Source of the DNA: DASWOJ01 sp964242415
Lineage (GTDB): Bacteria > Pseudomonadota > Alphaproteobacteria > Acetobacterales > Acetobacteraceae
NCBI GenBank assembly: GCA_964242415.1
Contig: CAXTAT010000035.1
Span: 1 to 55,712 of the forward strand
Direction: 5' to 3'
Length of the DNA: 55,712 bases
The notes below the pieces were generated by a model, which saw nothing but the letters and a program-made list of their open reading frames with translations, was not told where the DNA came from and searched no databases. Position numbers and translations under genes: made by a program. Below, one piece after another: positions 42,299 through 51,269 of the stretch. Within the stretch, counting starts at the first letter, position 1. Every line of letters starts with the position of its first letter.

Positions 42299-43306
42299 AT
42301 GTCCGCCCAGCCATCCCCCACCCCGCCGCCAGACGACCCCGGCCAGCACGCCGCAGACCCGCACGGCTACGGCGAGGTCCTGCACGACCTCATCACCATG
42401 GGCGCCGGCTTCGCCCGCCTCCTGCACGGCCAAGCAACCACCCAGGCCCACGCCGCCCAGCACCCCGCCGCCTCCGCACCCCAAGACACCACCGCCCAAC
42501 CCGCGCCAGACGCCCTCATCCCCCTCGCCACCGCCTTCGACCGCATCGCCCGAGCCGTCCGCCGCAGCATCCTCCTCGCGCGCAGCCTCGCCCAACCCGT
42601 CCAGCCCGCCCCCCTCCAGCCCGCCCACGACCCGGCCCGGACCCGCGCCGCCGCCCGCCGCCGCATCCTCCGCGAGGTCGAGGACGCCATCCAGCGCCCA
42701 TCAGCCACCGCCGACCGCCCCGGCGCCGAAGCCCTGCGCGCCGAGCTGCGCGACCGCCTCGAAGCCCCCGACCTCGACGACGACATCACCACCCGCCCGG
42801 TCGCCGACATCATCACCGAACTCTGCCGCGACCTCGGCCTGGCAGCCCTCCCCGGCGCCCGCCCCTGGAAGCGCCGCACGCCTGAGGACATCAGGCAGCT
42901 CCACGCCCGGGCCGCCGTCCCAAGCGCCGTCCCCCAGCCCAGCGCCGGCCCGCAGGCACCCAGGCGTGATGCCACCCCGCGCTCCCCCGATCCCTCACCG
43001 GACCAGCGCACGCTCGTCCCCCGCACGCAGCCCGGCCCCGTCTACTCCGCCATCGGCCCGCCGGAGGACCCGGCCAGAACCATCGCCATGATCCTGCGCC
43101 ACCCCACCAACCCCGCAGGTCGGAGCAGCAAAGTGCCATCCGCCACCGGCCGGCGCCGCGGACCCACGAAAGGCGCTCCGCCACACCCCCCTACATTGGC
43201 CCTCCCGCCACATCCCCCGCCCACAACGAGGGCAACCCCGCTCCACCCGGCACCTGATAGTGCCACCACTCGGCTTCGATATGCTCCCACCCTGCCGCCG
43301 CCATGA
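42299..43306 (+). CDS. uncharacterised proline-rich protein, about 335 aa
   Basis: Residues 20-110 hold a predicted helical domain (YGEVLHDLITMGAGFARLLH, ALIPLATAFDRIARAVRRSI then LLARSLAQP). A second, conserved-looking domain follows at about 110-210 (RTRAAARRRILREVEDAIQR, APDLDDDITTRPVADIITEL, WKRRTPEDIRQLHARA). The last 120 residues are a disordered Pro/Arg tail that overlaps the convergent dipeptidase gene by 116 bp. I do not recognise the family; the first two domains have normal codon use and look real, the tail may be fortuitous. Start could also be the ATG at 42254; neither has a ribosome site. Confidence 0.6.
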   Translation: MSAQPSPTPPPDDPGQHAADPHGYGEVLHDLITMGAGFARLLHGQATTQAHAAQHPAASAPQDTTAQPAPDALIPLATAFDRIARAVRRSILLARSLAQPVQPAPLQPAHDPARTRAAARRRILREVEDAIQRPSATADRPGAEALRAELRDRLEAPDLDDDITTRPVADIITELCRDLGLAALPGARPWKRRTPEDIRQLHARAAVPSAVPQPSAGPQAPRRDATPRSPDPSPDQRTLVPRTQPGPVYSAIGPPEDPARTIAMILRHPTNPAGRSSKVPSATGRRRGPTKGAPPHPPTLALPPHPPPTTRATPLHPAPDSATTRLRYAPTLPPP

Positions 43307-43754
43307 TCCCCAGCAGCAACGCCCGGTTGCGCACAGCCTCCGCCGCAATATCCAGCGCCGCATGCGCCGACTGCGGCGCCATAGCGTCAAAGCCGGTCCC
43401 CATATCAAGGTCCCGCCCGCTCGCCACGTCCACCAGGGTCACATCTACTGCCGCCCCACGCGGATGCAGTCCAAGGTCCTGCGCCGGGTCAGCCACAAAC
43501 TGAGGATCAGGCAACGCCCGCCACAACGCCCACTGCGCCTCCATCGGCCGAAACGCGTCGAACACCCGCAGCCGCAATCCCAGCATCAACGCCCGCACCC
43601 CGGCAACCCGCAGCATGGCATGCGCCTCCGGCCGCAGCATCGCCACCGGCCGCAGGTAGATGGCCCGGCCCGTCAGGTTATTCGCCGTCGCATACCGAAG
43701 GTCGATCAGCACGCCATCCCCCTCGGTCACCGGCACAAGCGCCACGGCCGCCAT
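43191..43754 (-). CDS. D-alanyl-D-alanine dipeptidase (VanX/DdpX family)
   Basis: 187-residue zinc peptidase of the M15D family that cleaves D-Ala-D-Ala for cell-wall recycling. Motifs: DLRYATANNLTGRAIYL, VFDAFRPMEAQWALW, zinc ligands in LHPRGAAVDVTLVD (His and Asp), and EAEWWHYQ (catalytic Glu, ligand His). No signal peptide, so probably cytoplasmic. ATG at 43754 gives the family start; a TTG at 43778 is possible. It follows the cardiolipin synthase gene by about 33 bases on the same strand. Its 3' end overlaps the convergent proline-rich gene. Confidence 0.9.
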   Translation of the reverse strand: MAAVALVPVTEGDGVLIDLRYATANNLTGRAIYLRPVAMLRPEAHAMLRVAGVRALMLGLRLRVFDAFRPMEAQWALWRALPDPQFVADPAQDLGLHPRGAAVDVTLVDVASGRDLDMGTGFDAMAPQSAHAALDIAAEAVRNRALLLGIMAAAGWEHIEAEWWHYQVPGGAGLPSLWAGDVAGGPM

Positions 43755-43787
43755 CAGGGATCGGGCGCCATCAGACAAAGGCCGCCA

Positions 43788-45221
43788 TCAGATATAAGGC
43801 AGCAGCAGCCGCACCCCCGCATCCCGCAGCCGCCGCGGAAACGACCGCCGGTCCAGCACCGCCTGCGTCAGCGCCGGGCCACGGCTCCGCTGCATCAGCG
43901 CCTGCAGCGACCCGGCCAAATCCCGGTCATACATCTCCAGGCACAGCTCGAAATTCAGCCGGAACGACCGCATGTCCCAGTTGCAGCTCCCCACCAGGCA
44001 CCACTCGCCATCCACCACCATCGCCTTGCTGTGCCGGAACGGCGGCGGGCAGCGCCAGACCCGCGCGCCCTCCCGCAGCAGCGGCCCGACGTTGGCCCGG
44101 CTCGCCCAATCGACGAAGCGGTGGTCGCTCCACTCCGGCACCACCACGTCCACCGCCACCCCGCGCATCGCCGCCAGCGCCAGCGCCGTCAGCAGCCGCC
44201 CGTCCGGCAGGAAGTACGGCGTCATCACCTGCACCGACTCCCGCGCGCAGGCGACGGCCTGCATGACGGCGAACTCGATCTTCTCCAGGTCCTGGTCCGG
44301 CCCGCTGTCGATGACCCGCGCCGGCACCCGCGCTGATGCCTCGCCCGCCTCGGCCAGGACCGGATACCAGGCGTCGCCGCGCAGCTCCTCGTTCGCCGCG
44401 AACATCCAGTCCTGCGCGAAGTTCTCCATGAGCTGCCCGACCACTGGCCCCTCCACCCGGAAATGCGTGTCCTGCACCGGCGCCTTCGGGTGCGTCGCCA
44501 TCACGTTGGCGTCGGAGATGTTCATGCCCCCCGTGAACGCCAGCCGCCCATCCAGCACCAGCAGCTTCTTATGCGTCCGCAGGTTGAAGAACGGCATCCG
44601 CCACGGCAGCAGCGAGTGCATGAAGCGCTCGGCCGGCACCCCCTGCCGCCGCAGCGCATGGTAGGCCCGCGACAGCAGCCACCCGCCGCCCACGCCGTCG
44701 ATCAGCACCCGCACCTCGACCCCGCGCGCCTGCGCCGCCGCCAGCGCCGCGACGAACCGGGCGCCCCACTGGTCGTCATGGAAGATGAAGGTGGTCATCC
44801 CGACGCTGCGCCGTGCGGCGGCGATGGCGTCCAGCATCGGCGGGTAGGCCTCGTCGCCATCGTTCAGCACCTGGACGGCATTGCCCGGCAGCACCGGCCG
44901 CGCGGTGATGCGGCCGATGCCGCGGCGCAGCGGGTCCAGGTGCTCGTCGTCGCCCGGCGCCGGCCGGGAGTCCTCGCCGCGCCGCGCTCTGGACGGTCGC
45001 TCGTGCTGCGCGCGGCGCTGCACCCGGTTGATGCCCAGCAGCAAGTAGGCGACCGTCCCCGCCACCGGCGCGAACCACGCCAGCCCGATCCAGCCGACAG
45101 CCGAGTCCACCTCGCGCTTGCGTAGCAGGACGTGCACAGTCACCAGCACGGCCAGCACGATGCCCACGGCGAACACCAGGTCCGCCCGCAGGTTCAGCGC
45201 CCGGGGCCACAGGTCGTTCAT
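43788..45221 (-). CDS. cls: cardiolipin synthase (phospholipase D family)
   Basis: 477-residue membrane enzyme joining two phosphatidylglycerols to cardiolipin. Two N-terminal helices (FAVGIVLAVLVTVHVLL and WIGLAWFAPVAGTVAYLLLG) are followed by two HKD motifs: THKKLLVLDGRLAFTGGMN near residue 215 and RHSKAMVVDGEWCLVGSCN then WD near residue 397. The ATG at 45221 is weakly served by GAG. It is first in a two-gene unit with the dipeptidase, tying membrane lipid and wall recycling together. A MITE-like repeat lies upstream. Confidence 0.94.
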   Translation of the reverse strand: MNDLWPRALNLRADLVFAVGIVLAVLVTVHVLLRKREVDSAVGWIGLAWFAPVAGTVAYLLLGINRVQRRAQHERPSRARRGEDSRPAPGDDEHLDPLRRGIGRITARPVLPGNAVQVLNDGDEAYPPMLDAIAAARRSVGMTTFIFHDDQWGARFVAALAAAQARGVEVRVLIDGVGGGWLLSRAYHALRRQGVPAERFMHSLLPWRMPFFNLRTHKKLLVLDGRLAFTGGMNISDANVMATHPKAPVQDTHFRVEGPVVGQLMENFAQDWMFAANEELRGDAWYPVLAEAGEASARVPARVIDSGPDQDLEKIEFAVMQAVACARESVQVMTPYFLPDGRLLTALALAAMRGVAVDVVVPEWSDHRFVDWASRANVGPLLREGARVWRCPPPFRHSKAMVVDGEWCLVGSCNWDMRSFRLNFELCLEMYDRDLAGSLQALMQRSRGPALTQAVLDRRSFPRRLRDAGVRLLLPYI

Positions 45222-45314
45222 GATCGCTCGTTCACGGGGTCGGACCGTGCCTTGCGCTCAGGGCCACGCCAACCGTCCCCGCTGGTCACTGCCCCGCTTG
45301 CCATCGTCCCAGTT

Positions 45315-45417
45315 GTCATTGCGAGGAGCACTTGCGACGCGGCAATCCAGGGGCCGCAAAACCAAAACGCAGCCTGTGCCTCCCTGGACTGCCGCGCCGA
45401 AGCCGGCCCGCAATGAC
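45315..45417. repeat. MITE-like dispersed repeat, copy 5
   Basis: GTCATTGCGAGGAGCACTTG at the left and GCCGAAGCCGGCCCGCAATG at the right form the inner inverted pair. Partial extra copies of the left end (CACTGCCCCGCTTGCCATCG) precede it. It separates cls from the response regulator gene. Confidence 0.8.
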
Positions 45418-45469
45418 AGCGGCTGCTCAGGTGCAGCGGCGCAATCGTCCCGGCACAGGGCAGCCGCCA

Positions 45470-45871
45470 TCATCCCGGCCCGGCCTCCTCGCGCTTCAGC
45501 AGGGCGTCGTCGATCTGCATCAGCAGGCGCGGGAACTCGACGGGCTTGGCATGATAGTCGTCGCACCCGGCGGCGATGGCCTTCGCCCGGTCCCCGGCCA
45601 TCGCATGCGCCGTGAGCGCGATGATCGGCACGCCCGCGATCGCCCCCTCGCCCACCACAGGGTCCGCCCGCACCGTGCGCGCCACGGTCCAGCCGTCCAT
45701 CACCGGCAGGTCCATGTCCAGCAGCACGACATCCGGCTGCTCCGCCCGCACCTGGTCCAAAGCCTGCTGCCCGTCATGCGCCAGCACGACCTCGAACCCG
45801 TGGCGGCGCAGGCGGCGGGACAGGAATTCCCACAGTTCCTCGTGATCCTCGACCAGCAATACCTTCGTCAC
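45470..45871 (-). CDS. single-domain response regulator 1
   Basis: 133-residue stand-alone receiver domain. Acidic pair in VLLVEDHEE, phospho-acceptor Asp52 in VVLLDMDLPVMDGW, switch Thr/Ala in IIALTAHAMAGD and Lys in YHAKPVEF. No output domain, so it works as a phosphate sink, relay or partner-binding switch. GTG start at 45871. It is closely related to the regulator at 50892 (shared LVEDHEE, FLSRRL, PVxDGW, IPIIALTAHAM, AAGCDDYH), pointing to duplication. It is transcribed divergently from the AI-2E permease gene. Confidence 0.92.
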   Translation of the reverse strand: MTKVLLVEDHEELWEFLSRRLRRHGFEVVLAHDGQQALDQVRAEQPDVVLLDMDLPVMDGWTVARTVRADPVVGEGAIAGVPIIALTAHAMAGDRAKAIAAGCDDYHAKPVEFPRLLMQIDDALLKREEAGPG

Positions 45872-46015
45872 CCTGCGCCCCTGCCTGCCGCACCGCGGAC
45901 CCATGCCATCCGTGCCCCGTGATAGCCGGGTGCGGCGATTGCATCCAGGTGTGGGACGGGCCACCTCTTGCCCGCCTACGCCAACACCTGCCCCGGCGGC
46001 CACAAAGGACCCCTC

Positions 46016-47851
46016 ATGCCGTCATCCCAAGCGGACAATCTCGACGCCGCCACGATCCCCGTCCCGCTGCCCGTCCCGGCGCGCACCGGCCTTGCGGCGC
46101 TGAATGCCGCCGCTGTCCTGGTGGCGGCGCTCTACTTCGGGCGCCCGCTGCTGGTGCCGCTGGTGCTGGCGGCGCTGCTGGCCTTCGTGCTGGCGCCCAT
46201 CGTCGTGCTGCTGCAGCGGGCGCGGCTCGGGAAGGCGCCCTCGGTGCTGATCGCCGTCGCCCTGGCGTTCGCGATCATCTTCGGCATCGGCGCCGTGGTG
46301 GCCGGGCAGGTGACGGCACTGGTGGGCAGCCTGCCCAGCTATCAGGCAACCATTCAGCAAAAAGTGGTGTCGTTGAGCGTGGGTGGCGAGCTGCTCGAAC
46401 GGCTGAACGCCACCATCCAGTCCTTCATAGGCGGCATGGGCATGGGCGGCATGGGCGGCGGCGCGCCTGCCGCCGCGGCCCTCCCCGCAGCGCCGGCCGC
46501 CGTGGCCCCAGCCACGAGCGTTGATGCGGCGACCGCGCTGTATGTCGCCCGTACCGTGGTGACGCCGCTGTTCAGCCCGCTGGCGACGCTGGGCGTGGTC
46601 GTGGTGTTCCTGATCTTCGTGTTGATGTCGCGGGAGGACCTGCGGGACCGCCTGGTGCGCCTGGTCGGCCGGCAGGACCTGCACCGCACCATCCTGGCGA
46701 TGAACGACGCCGCCCGCCGCCTGTCCCGCTACTTCCTAATCCAGTTGGCGCTGAACACCGGCTTCGGCACGTTCATCGGCATGGGGCTGTGGTGGGTCGG
46801 GCTGCCGAACCCGGTGCTGTGGGGCATCCTCGCGGGCCTGATGCGCTTCGTGCCGTTCGTCGGCAGCTTCATCGCCGTCGTGCCGCCGCTGCTGCTGGCG
46901 CTGGCGGTGGCGCCGGGCTGGTCCTTCGCGCTGGTCGTGCTGCTGCTGTTCATCGCCAGCGACATGGTGATGGGCCAGGTGATCGAGCCGTTGCTGTATG
47001 GCCATAACACCGGCCTGTCGCCCCTGGCGGTGATCCTGTCGGCGGCGTTCTGGGCGTTCCTGTGGGGTCCCGTGGGACTGCTGATCGCCACGCCGCTCAC
47101 GGTGTGCCTGGTGGTGATCGGCCGCCACGTGGAGCCGCTGGCCTTCCTGGACGTGATGCTGGGTGACCAGCCGCCGCTCGACCCGCCGGAAATCTTCTAT
47201 CAGCGCGCCATCGAGGGCAACGGCGCCGAACTGGCCCGGCAGGCCGCCCGGGCGGTCGCCGCCGCCTCCCTGCCCGACTACTATGACCATGTGGCGCTGC
47301 CCGGCCTCCGCCTGGCCCAGGCCGACCTGTCGCGTGACGCACTGGCGTTCGAGCAACTGGAGGCCATCCACAACCAGGTCGCCGCCCTGCTGGCCGGGCT
47401 GGGGCAGGCGGGCCAGGGACCCGCCGCGCCGGCCTGGCACGCCGAGGGCAGCATTGTCTGCATCCCCGGGCGCGGGCCGCTGGACGACCTGGCCGCGACG
47501 ATGGCGATGCAGGTGCTGCGCGGGGCGGGGTTCGGCGCGGAGTGCCTGGCTAACCAGGTGCTGGGCGCGAGCCAGGCCGGCCGTGACCTGGGCGCCGCCC
47601 GGCTGTGCTGCCTGTCCGTGCTGGACCAGGGCAGCAACGCCAGCGGCATCCGCTACCTGCTCAAGCGTATCGTGCGGTTGATGCCGAACGCCGCGGTGGT
47701 GGTCTGTCTGTGGCGTGCGGAGGGCGCCAGCCCCATGCTGGCCGCGCTGCGGTCGGGCGGGGACCAGGAAACCATCGTTCTGTCGATGGGCGAGCTGGCC
47801 GCGCTGGTCAAGGCGGTGTCTGCCCGGCGGGCCGAGCCGGTGGCGGCGTAA
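46016..47851 (+). CDS. AI-2E family transporter with long C-terminal cytoplasmic domain
   Basis: 611-residue membrane protein. Residues about 25-370 form the AI-2E/PerM fold, with N-terminal helices VLVAALYFGRPLLVPLVLAA and LIAVALAFAIIFGIGAVVAG. A Gly/Met and Ala-rich loop (FIGGMGMGGMGGGAPAAAAL) and the conserved core FIGMGLWWVGLPNPVLWGIL with LLYGHNTGLSPLAVILSAAF follow. After the last helix, a roughly 220-residue soluble domain (from about 375) contains GSIVCIPGRGPLDDLAATMA and RLCCLSVLDQGSNASGIRYL; I recognise this as uncharacterised. PerM-type proteins export varied solutes; the AI-2 label is historical. ATG at 46016 with AAAGGA upstream. Confidence 0.88.
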   Translation: MPSSQADNLDAATIPVPLPVPARTGLAALNAAAVLVAALYFGRPLLVPLVLAALLAFVLAPIVVLLQRARLGKAPSVLIAVALAFAIIFGIGAVVAGQVTALVGSLPSYQATIQQKVVSLSVGGELLERLNATIQSFIGGMGMGGMGGGAPAAAALPAAPAAVAPATSVDAATALYVARTVVTPLFSPLATLGVVVVFLIFVLMSREDLRDRLVRLVGRQDLHRTILAMNDAARRLSRYFLIQLALNTGFGTFIGMGLWWVGLPNPVLWGILAGLMRFVPFVGSFIAVVPPLLLALAVAPGWSFALVVLLLFIASDMVMGQVIEPLLYGHNTGLSPLAVILSAAFWAFLWGPVGLLIATPLTVCLVVIGRHVEPLAFLDVMLGDQPPLDPPEIFYQRAIEGNGAELARQAARAVAAASLPDYYDHVALPGLRLAQADLSRDALAFEQLEAIHNQVAALLAGLGQAGQGPAAPAWHAEGSIVCIPGRGPLDDLAATMAMQVLRGAGFGAECLANQVLGASQAGRDLGAARLCCLSVLDQGSNASGIRYLLKRIVRLMPNAAVVVCLWRAEGASPMLAALRSGGDQETIVLSMGELAALVKAVSARRAEPVAA

Positions 47852-47853
47852 CG

Positions 47854-47894
47854 CCAGGTTTGGGCCAGGTTTGGGACGGACACCCAGGTTTGGG
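47854..47894 (+). repeat. three short direct repeats of CCAGGTTTGGG
   Basis: Copies at 47854, 47865 and 47884; the first two are back to back and the third is offset by eight bases. They begin right after the permease stop and precede the histidine kinase gene, so could be a regulator binding array or simple slippage. Confidence 0.7.
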
Positions 47895-47959
47895 GTAGAC
47901 ACCGGGGGGAACGCAAGCGTGAACGCCGCGTAGTAACTGCTCCCCAAGGGCATGGCCGG

Positions 47960-50869
47960 ATGGACCAGACAATCAGCCAGGATGGTGCGCTGCACGGCCA
48001 GGATGCCTCGCAAGGCTTCGGATGGCTCAACGTTGCCGCGGGCATCCTGTTGCTGGTCGGTCTGGGATTGGCGGCCTGGTCCCTGGTCGCCGCGCAGCGC
48101 AGCCGCGATTTCATCGTCAACCAGAACCACGTCCTCGTCGCGGCTGAGCGCCTGCTGTCCAGCCTGAAGGACTTGGAAACCGGCGAGCGCGGCTTCGCCC
48201 TGACCGGCACACCGTCCTATCTCGAACCGTATGACAAGGCCGAGGCGGACTTGGACGCCCAGACTGCCGCGGTCAGCGCGGCCGGGGCCGAGGCGCGGGG
48301 TCTGGCAGACCTCGTGACGGTGAAGCGCAGCTTCGCCAGCCAGGTGATCGGCGCACGCCGTACGGAGGGCCTGGAGGGCGCCATCGCGCTGATCCGGACC
48401 GGCGTGGACAAGGCGTCGATGGATAACGTCCGGACCGCCGTCGCCCGGCTAGAGGCGACGGCCCATAACCAGATCGACTTCGACGACCGCGCTCAGGCAT
48501 TGAAGATCCCGCTGCTGTCCGCCCTGGCCGCCCTGGCCGTCCTGGCGGCGTTTGCAGCCTTGGCCTTGCTGGCCTGGCGCCGGCGCCGGGCGGCGCGGGC
48601 CAGCGCGGCCCTGCTGACCAGCGTGCTGGACAATGCGCCGATCGGCCTCGGCTTCCTCGACCCGGCGTTGCACGTCCAACACATGAACCGCGCCCTGGCC
48701 GGCATGGCCGAGCGGGTGCTGGACGCCGACGTGGGCAGCAACCTGTGGGACATCCTGCCCGGCACGCGCGACACGCTGGAGCCGCGGATGCAGGAAGTGC
48801 TGTCCGCCGGGCGCACCTCGGCCAACGTGGACGTGGCGGTGCCCAGCCGCATCGACCCGACGCAGGTGCGCGAGTTCCAGTTCGGCTTCTTCCCGCTACC
48901 GTCGGGACGCAGGGGCGAGGCCGCCGGCGCGGGCCTGGTCGTCGCCGACGTCACGATCCGCAAGCGCGCCGAGCGCCGCCTGCGCGAGAGCGAGGAGCGG
49001 TTCCGCATCCTGATCGAGACCAGCGCCAACATCGTCTGGACCGCCGACCCCGGCGGCGAGTTCACCGGGCTGCAACTGGGCTGGACCGCTTTCACCGGGC
49101 AGACGGAGACGGAGTACGCCGGGTTCGGCTGGCAGCAGGCCATCCACCCGGATGACCGTGATGCGACCTTGGACCTGTGGCGGCATGCAGTGGCGGAGCG
49201 TCGTGCCTATGAGGCCGAGCACCGGCTGCACCGGGCCGATGGCGAGTGGCGCATAATGGAAGCGCGCGGCGTGCCCTTGGCGGACGACGACGGCCAGGTG
49301 CGCGAGTGGGTCGGCAGCCATACCGACATCACCGAGCGCAAGCGGGCCGAGGAGGAGCTAAGCGCCGCCAAGGAGACTGCCGAGGCCGCCAACCGCGCCA
49401 AGAGCCAGTTCCTGGCCAACATGAGCCACGAATTGCGCACACCCCTATCTGCCGTCATCGGCTACAGCGAGATGCTGGAGGAGGAGCTGGAGGATGGCGG
49501 CGACAAGGCGCTGCTGGGCGACGTGCAGAAGATACAGAGCAACGCCCGCCACCTGCTGAGCCTGATCAACGACGTGCTGGACCTGTCGAAGATCGAGGCG
49601 GACCGGATGACGACCTACGCCGAGACGTTCGAGGTCGCAGCCCTGGTGCAGGACGTCGCCAACACGGTCGGGGCGCTGGTGGGCCAGAAGGGCAATACGC
49701 TGGCCATCGAGGCGGACCCCGGCCTGGGCACGATGCACACCGACCAGGTGAAGCTGCGCCAGTGCCTGTTCAACCTGGTCAGCAACGCCGCGAAGTTCAC
49801 CGAGAACGGCCAGATCATCCTGCACGCCTCCCGCACGGACGGCGACGTGGTGCTCAGCGTGACCGACAGCGGCATCGGCATGACGCCCGCGCAACTCGCC
49901 AAGCTGTTCGAGCGGTTCACCCAGGCCGACAACTCCACCACCCGCAAGTTCGGCGGCACCGGGCTGGGCCTGGCGATCACCCGGGCGTTCTGCCGCTTGC
50001 TGGGCGGGGATGTGACCGTCACCAGCACGGAGAACGTCGGCTCCACCTTCACCATCCGGGTTCCGGCAGTTCTGCCGGACCAGATGCCGGAAGACGTCCC
50101 CGCGGAGCACGTCGAGGCCAGCCAGCACCTGGTGCTTGTCATCGACGACGACCCGTCGCAGCGCGACCTGCTGATCCGCTTCCTGGAACGCGAGGGCTTT
50201 GCCGTCCGCACCGCGCCGGACGGCAAGGCCGGCATTGAACTGGCGCGCATCCTGCATCCCCGCGCGATCCTGCTGGACGTGATGATGCCGAAAATGGATG
50301 GCTGGTCCGTGCTGACCGCCCTGAAGGCCGACCCGGCGCTGGCGCTGATCCCCGTGGTCATGGTGACGTTCGTCAACGAGCCGGGGCTAGGCGCCTCGCT
50401 CGGCGCGGTCGAGACCGTGCTGAAGCCGGTCGAGTGGGACCGCTTGAAACAGGTGATGGAACGGTTCCACGGGGACGCCGGGGACATCCTGGTGGTGGAC
50501 GACGACCCCGCCGCCCGGGCGCGCCTGCGGACCGTACTGACCCGCAACGGCTGGACGGTGTCCGAGGCGGGCAACGGGCAGGAAGCCCTGGACGTGGTGG
50601 CGACGGCACCGCCGCAGCTCATCCTGCTCGACCTCACGATGCCGGTCATGGATGGCTTCACCTTCCTGCACGAGCTGCGCGGGCGGCCCGGCTGCGGCGA
50701 CATTCCCGTCGTCGTGCTGACTGCGCGCGACCTGGACGCGGATGAGCGGCGGCAGCTTGGCGGTGCGAGCCGGGTGTTGAGCAAGGGAAAAACCGATTTG
50801 CGCCAGCTTGCCGGTGAACTTCGCACGCTCACGCCCCCACATGCTGCAACTGAGGCCACATTGCCATGA
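47960..50869 (+). CDS. hybrid sensor histidine kinase (CHASE3-PAS-PAS-HisKA-HATPase-REC-REC)
   Basis: 969-residue inner-membrane kinase. Helix 1 (about 22-46) and helix 2 (about 183-207) flank a periplasmic CHASE3-type domain with LKDLETGERGFALTGTPSYL. Then come two PAS domains (about 215-335 and 345-460), a dimerisation domain with phospho-acceptor His490 (MSHELRTPLSAVIGYSE), and a HATPase with NLVSNAAKF, DSGIGMTP and GGTGLGLAIT. Two receivers follow, with Asp773 (LLDVMMPKMDGW) and Asp891 (LLDLTMPVMDGF). The ligand is unknown. It is followed after 22 bases by a single-domain regulator, the obvious phosphotransfer partner; no Hpt protein is visible. Confidence 0.94.
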   Translation: MDQTISQDGALHGQDASQGFGWLNVAAGILLLVGLGLAAWSLVAAQRSRDFIVNQNHVLVAAERLLSSLKDLETGERGFALTGTPSYLEPYDKAEADLDAQTAAVSAAGAEARGLADLVTVKRSFASQVIGARRTEGLEGAIALIRTGVDKASMDNVRTAVARLEATAHNQIDFDDRAQALKIPLLSALAALAVLAAFAALALLAWRRRRAARASAALLTSVLDNAPIGLGFLDPALHVQHMNRALAGMAERVLDADVGSNLWDILPGTRDTLEPRMQEVLSAGRTSANVDVAVPSRIDPTQVREFQFGFFPLPSGRRGEAAGAGLVVADVTIRKRAERRLRESEERFRILIETSANIVWTADPGGEFTGLQLGWTAFTGQTETEYAGFGWQQAIHPDDRDATLDLWRHAVAERRAYEAEHRLHRADGEWRIMEARGVPLADDDGQVREWVGSHTDITERKRAEEELSAAKETAEAANRAKSQFLANMSHELRTPLSAVIGYSEMLEEELEDGGDKALLGDVQKIQSNARHLLSLINDVLDLSKIEADRMTTYAETFEVAALVQDVANTVGALVGQKGNTLAIEADPGLGTMHTDQVKLRQCLFNLVSNAAKFTENGQIILHASRTDGDVVLSVTDSGIGMTPAQLAKLFERFTQADNSTTRKFGGTGLGLAITRAFCRLLGGDVTVTSTENVGSTFTIRVPAVLPDQMPEDVPAEHVEASQHLVLVIDDDPSQRDLLIRFLEREGFAVRTAPDGKAGIELARILHPRAILLDVMMPKMDGWSVLTALKADPALALIPVVMVTFVNEPGLGASLGAVETVLKPVEWDRLKQVMERFHGDAGDILVVDDDPAARARLRTVLTRNGWTVSEAGNGQEALDVVATAPPQLILLDLTMPVMDGFTFLHELRGRPGCGDIPVVVLTARDLDADERRQLGGASRVLSKGKTDLRQLAGELRTLTPPHAATEATLP

Positions 50870-50891
50870 CCCCATTTTGCAGGATTTAGAC

Positions 50892-51269
50892 ATGCGGCTG
50901 CTGCTGGTCGAGGACCATGAGGAGATATGGGATTTCCTGTCGCGGCGGCTGACCCGGCGCGGCTATGACGTGACGGTGGCAACCGATGGGCAGGCTGGCG
51001 CCGACCGTGCACGGGCGGACCTGCCCGACGTGATGCTGCTGGACATGAACCTGCCGGTGCTGGATGGCTGGTCCGTCGCCCGCGCGTTGAAGTCCGAGCC
51101 TGCCACGGCAGGCATCCCCATCATCGCCTTGACCGCCCATGCCATGTCCGGCGACCGCGATAAGGCGTTGGCGGCGGGATGCGATGACTACCATCCCAAG
51201 CCTATCGATTTCACCAGGCTGCTGACCCAGATCGAGGCCCTGGCGCCGGGCGCGGCAGCCGCACGTTGA
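50892..51269 (+). CDS. single-domain response regulator 2
   Basis: 125-residue receiver-only protein: LLLVEDHEEIWDFLSRRLT, Asp51 in VMLLDMNLPVLDGWS, IIALTAHAMSGD and Lys in YHPKPIDF. Paralogue of the regulator at 45470, with which it shares most receiver surface residues. ATG at 50892, with AGGA upstream, 22 bases after the kinase stop. Its TGA overlaps the TTG start of the channel-like gene (TTGA), so regulator and channel are translationally coupled. A reasonable inference is that its phosphorylation state controls the channel or its partners. Confidence 0.92.
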   Translation: MRLLLVEDHEEIWDFLSRRLTRRGYDVTVATDGQAGADRARADLPDVMLLDMNLPVLDGWSVARALKSEPATAGIPIIALTAHAMSGDRDKALAAGCDDYHPKPIDFTRLLTQIEALAPGAAAAR

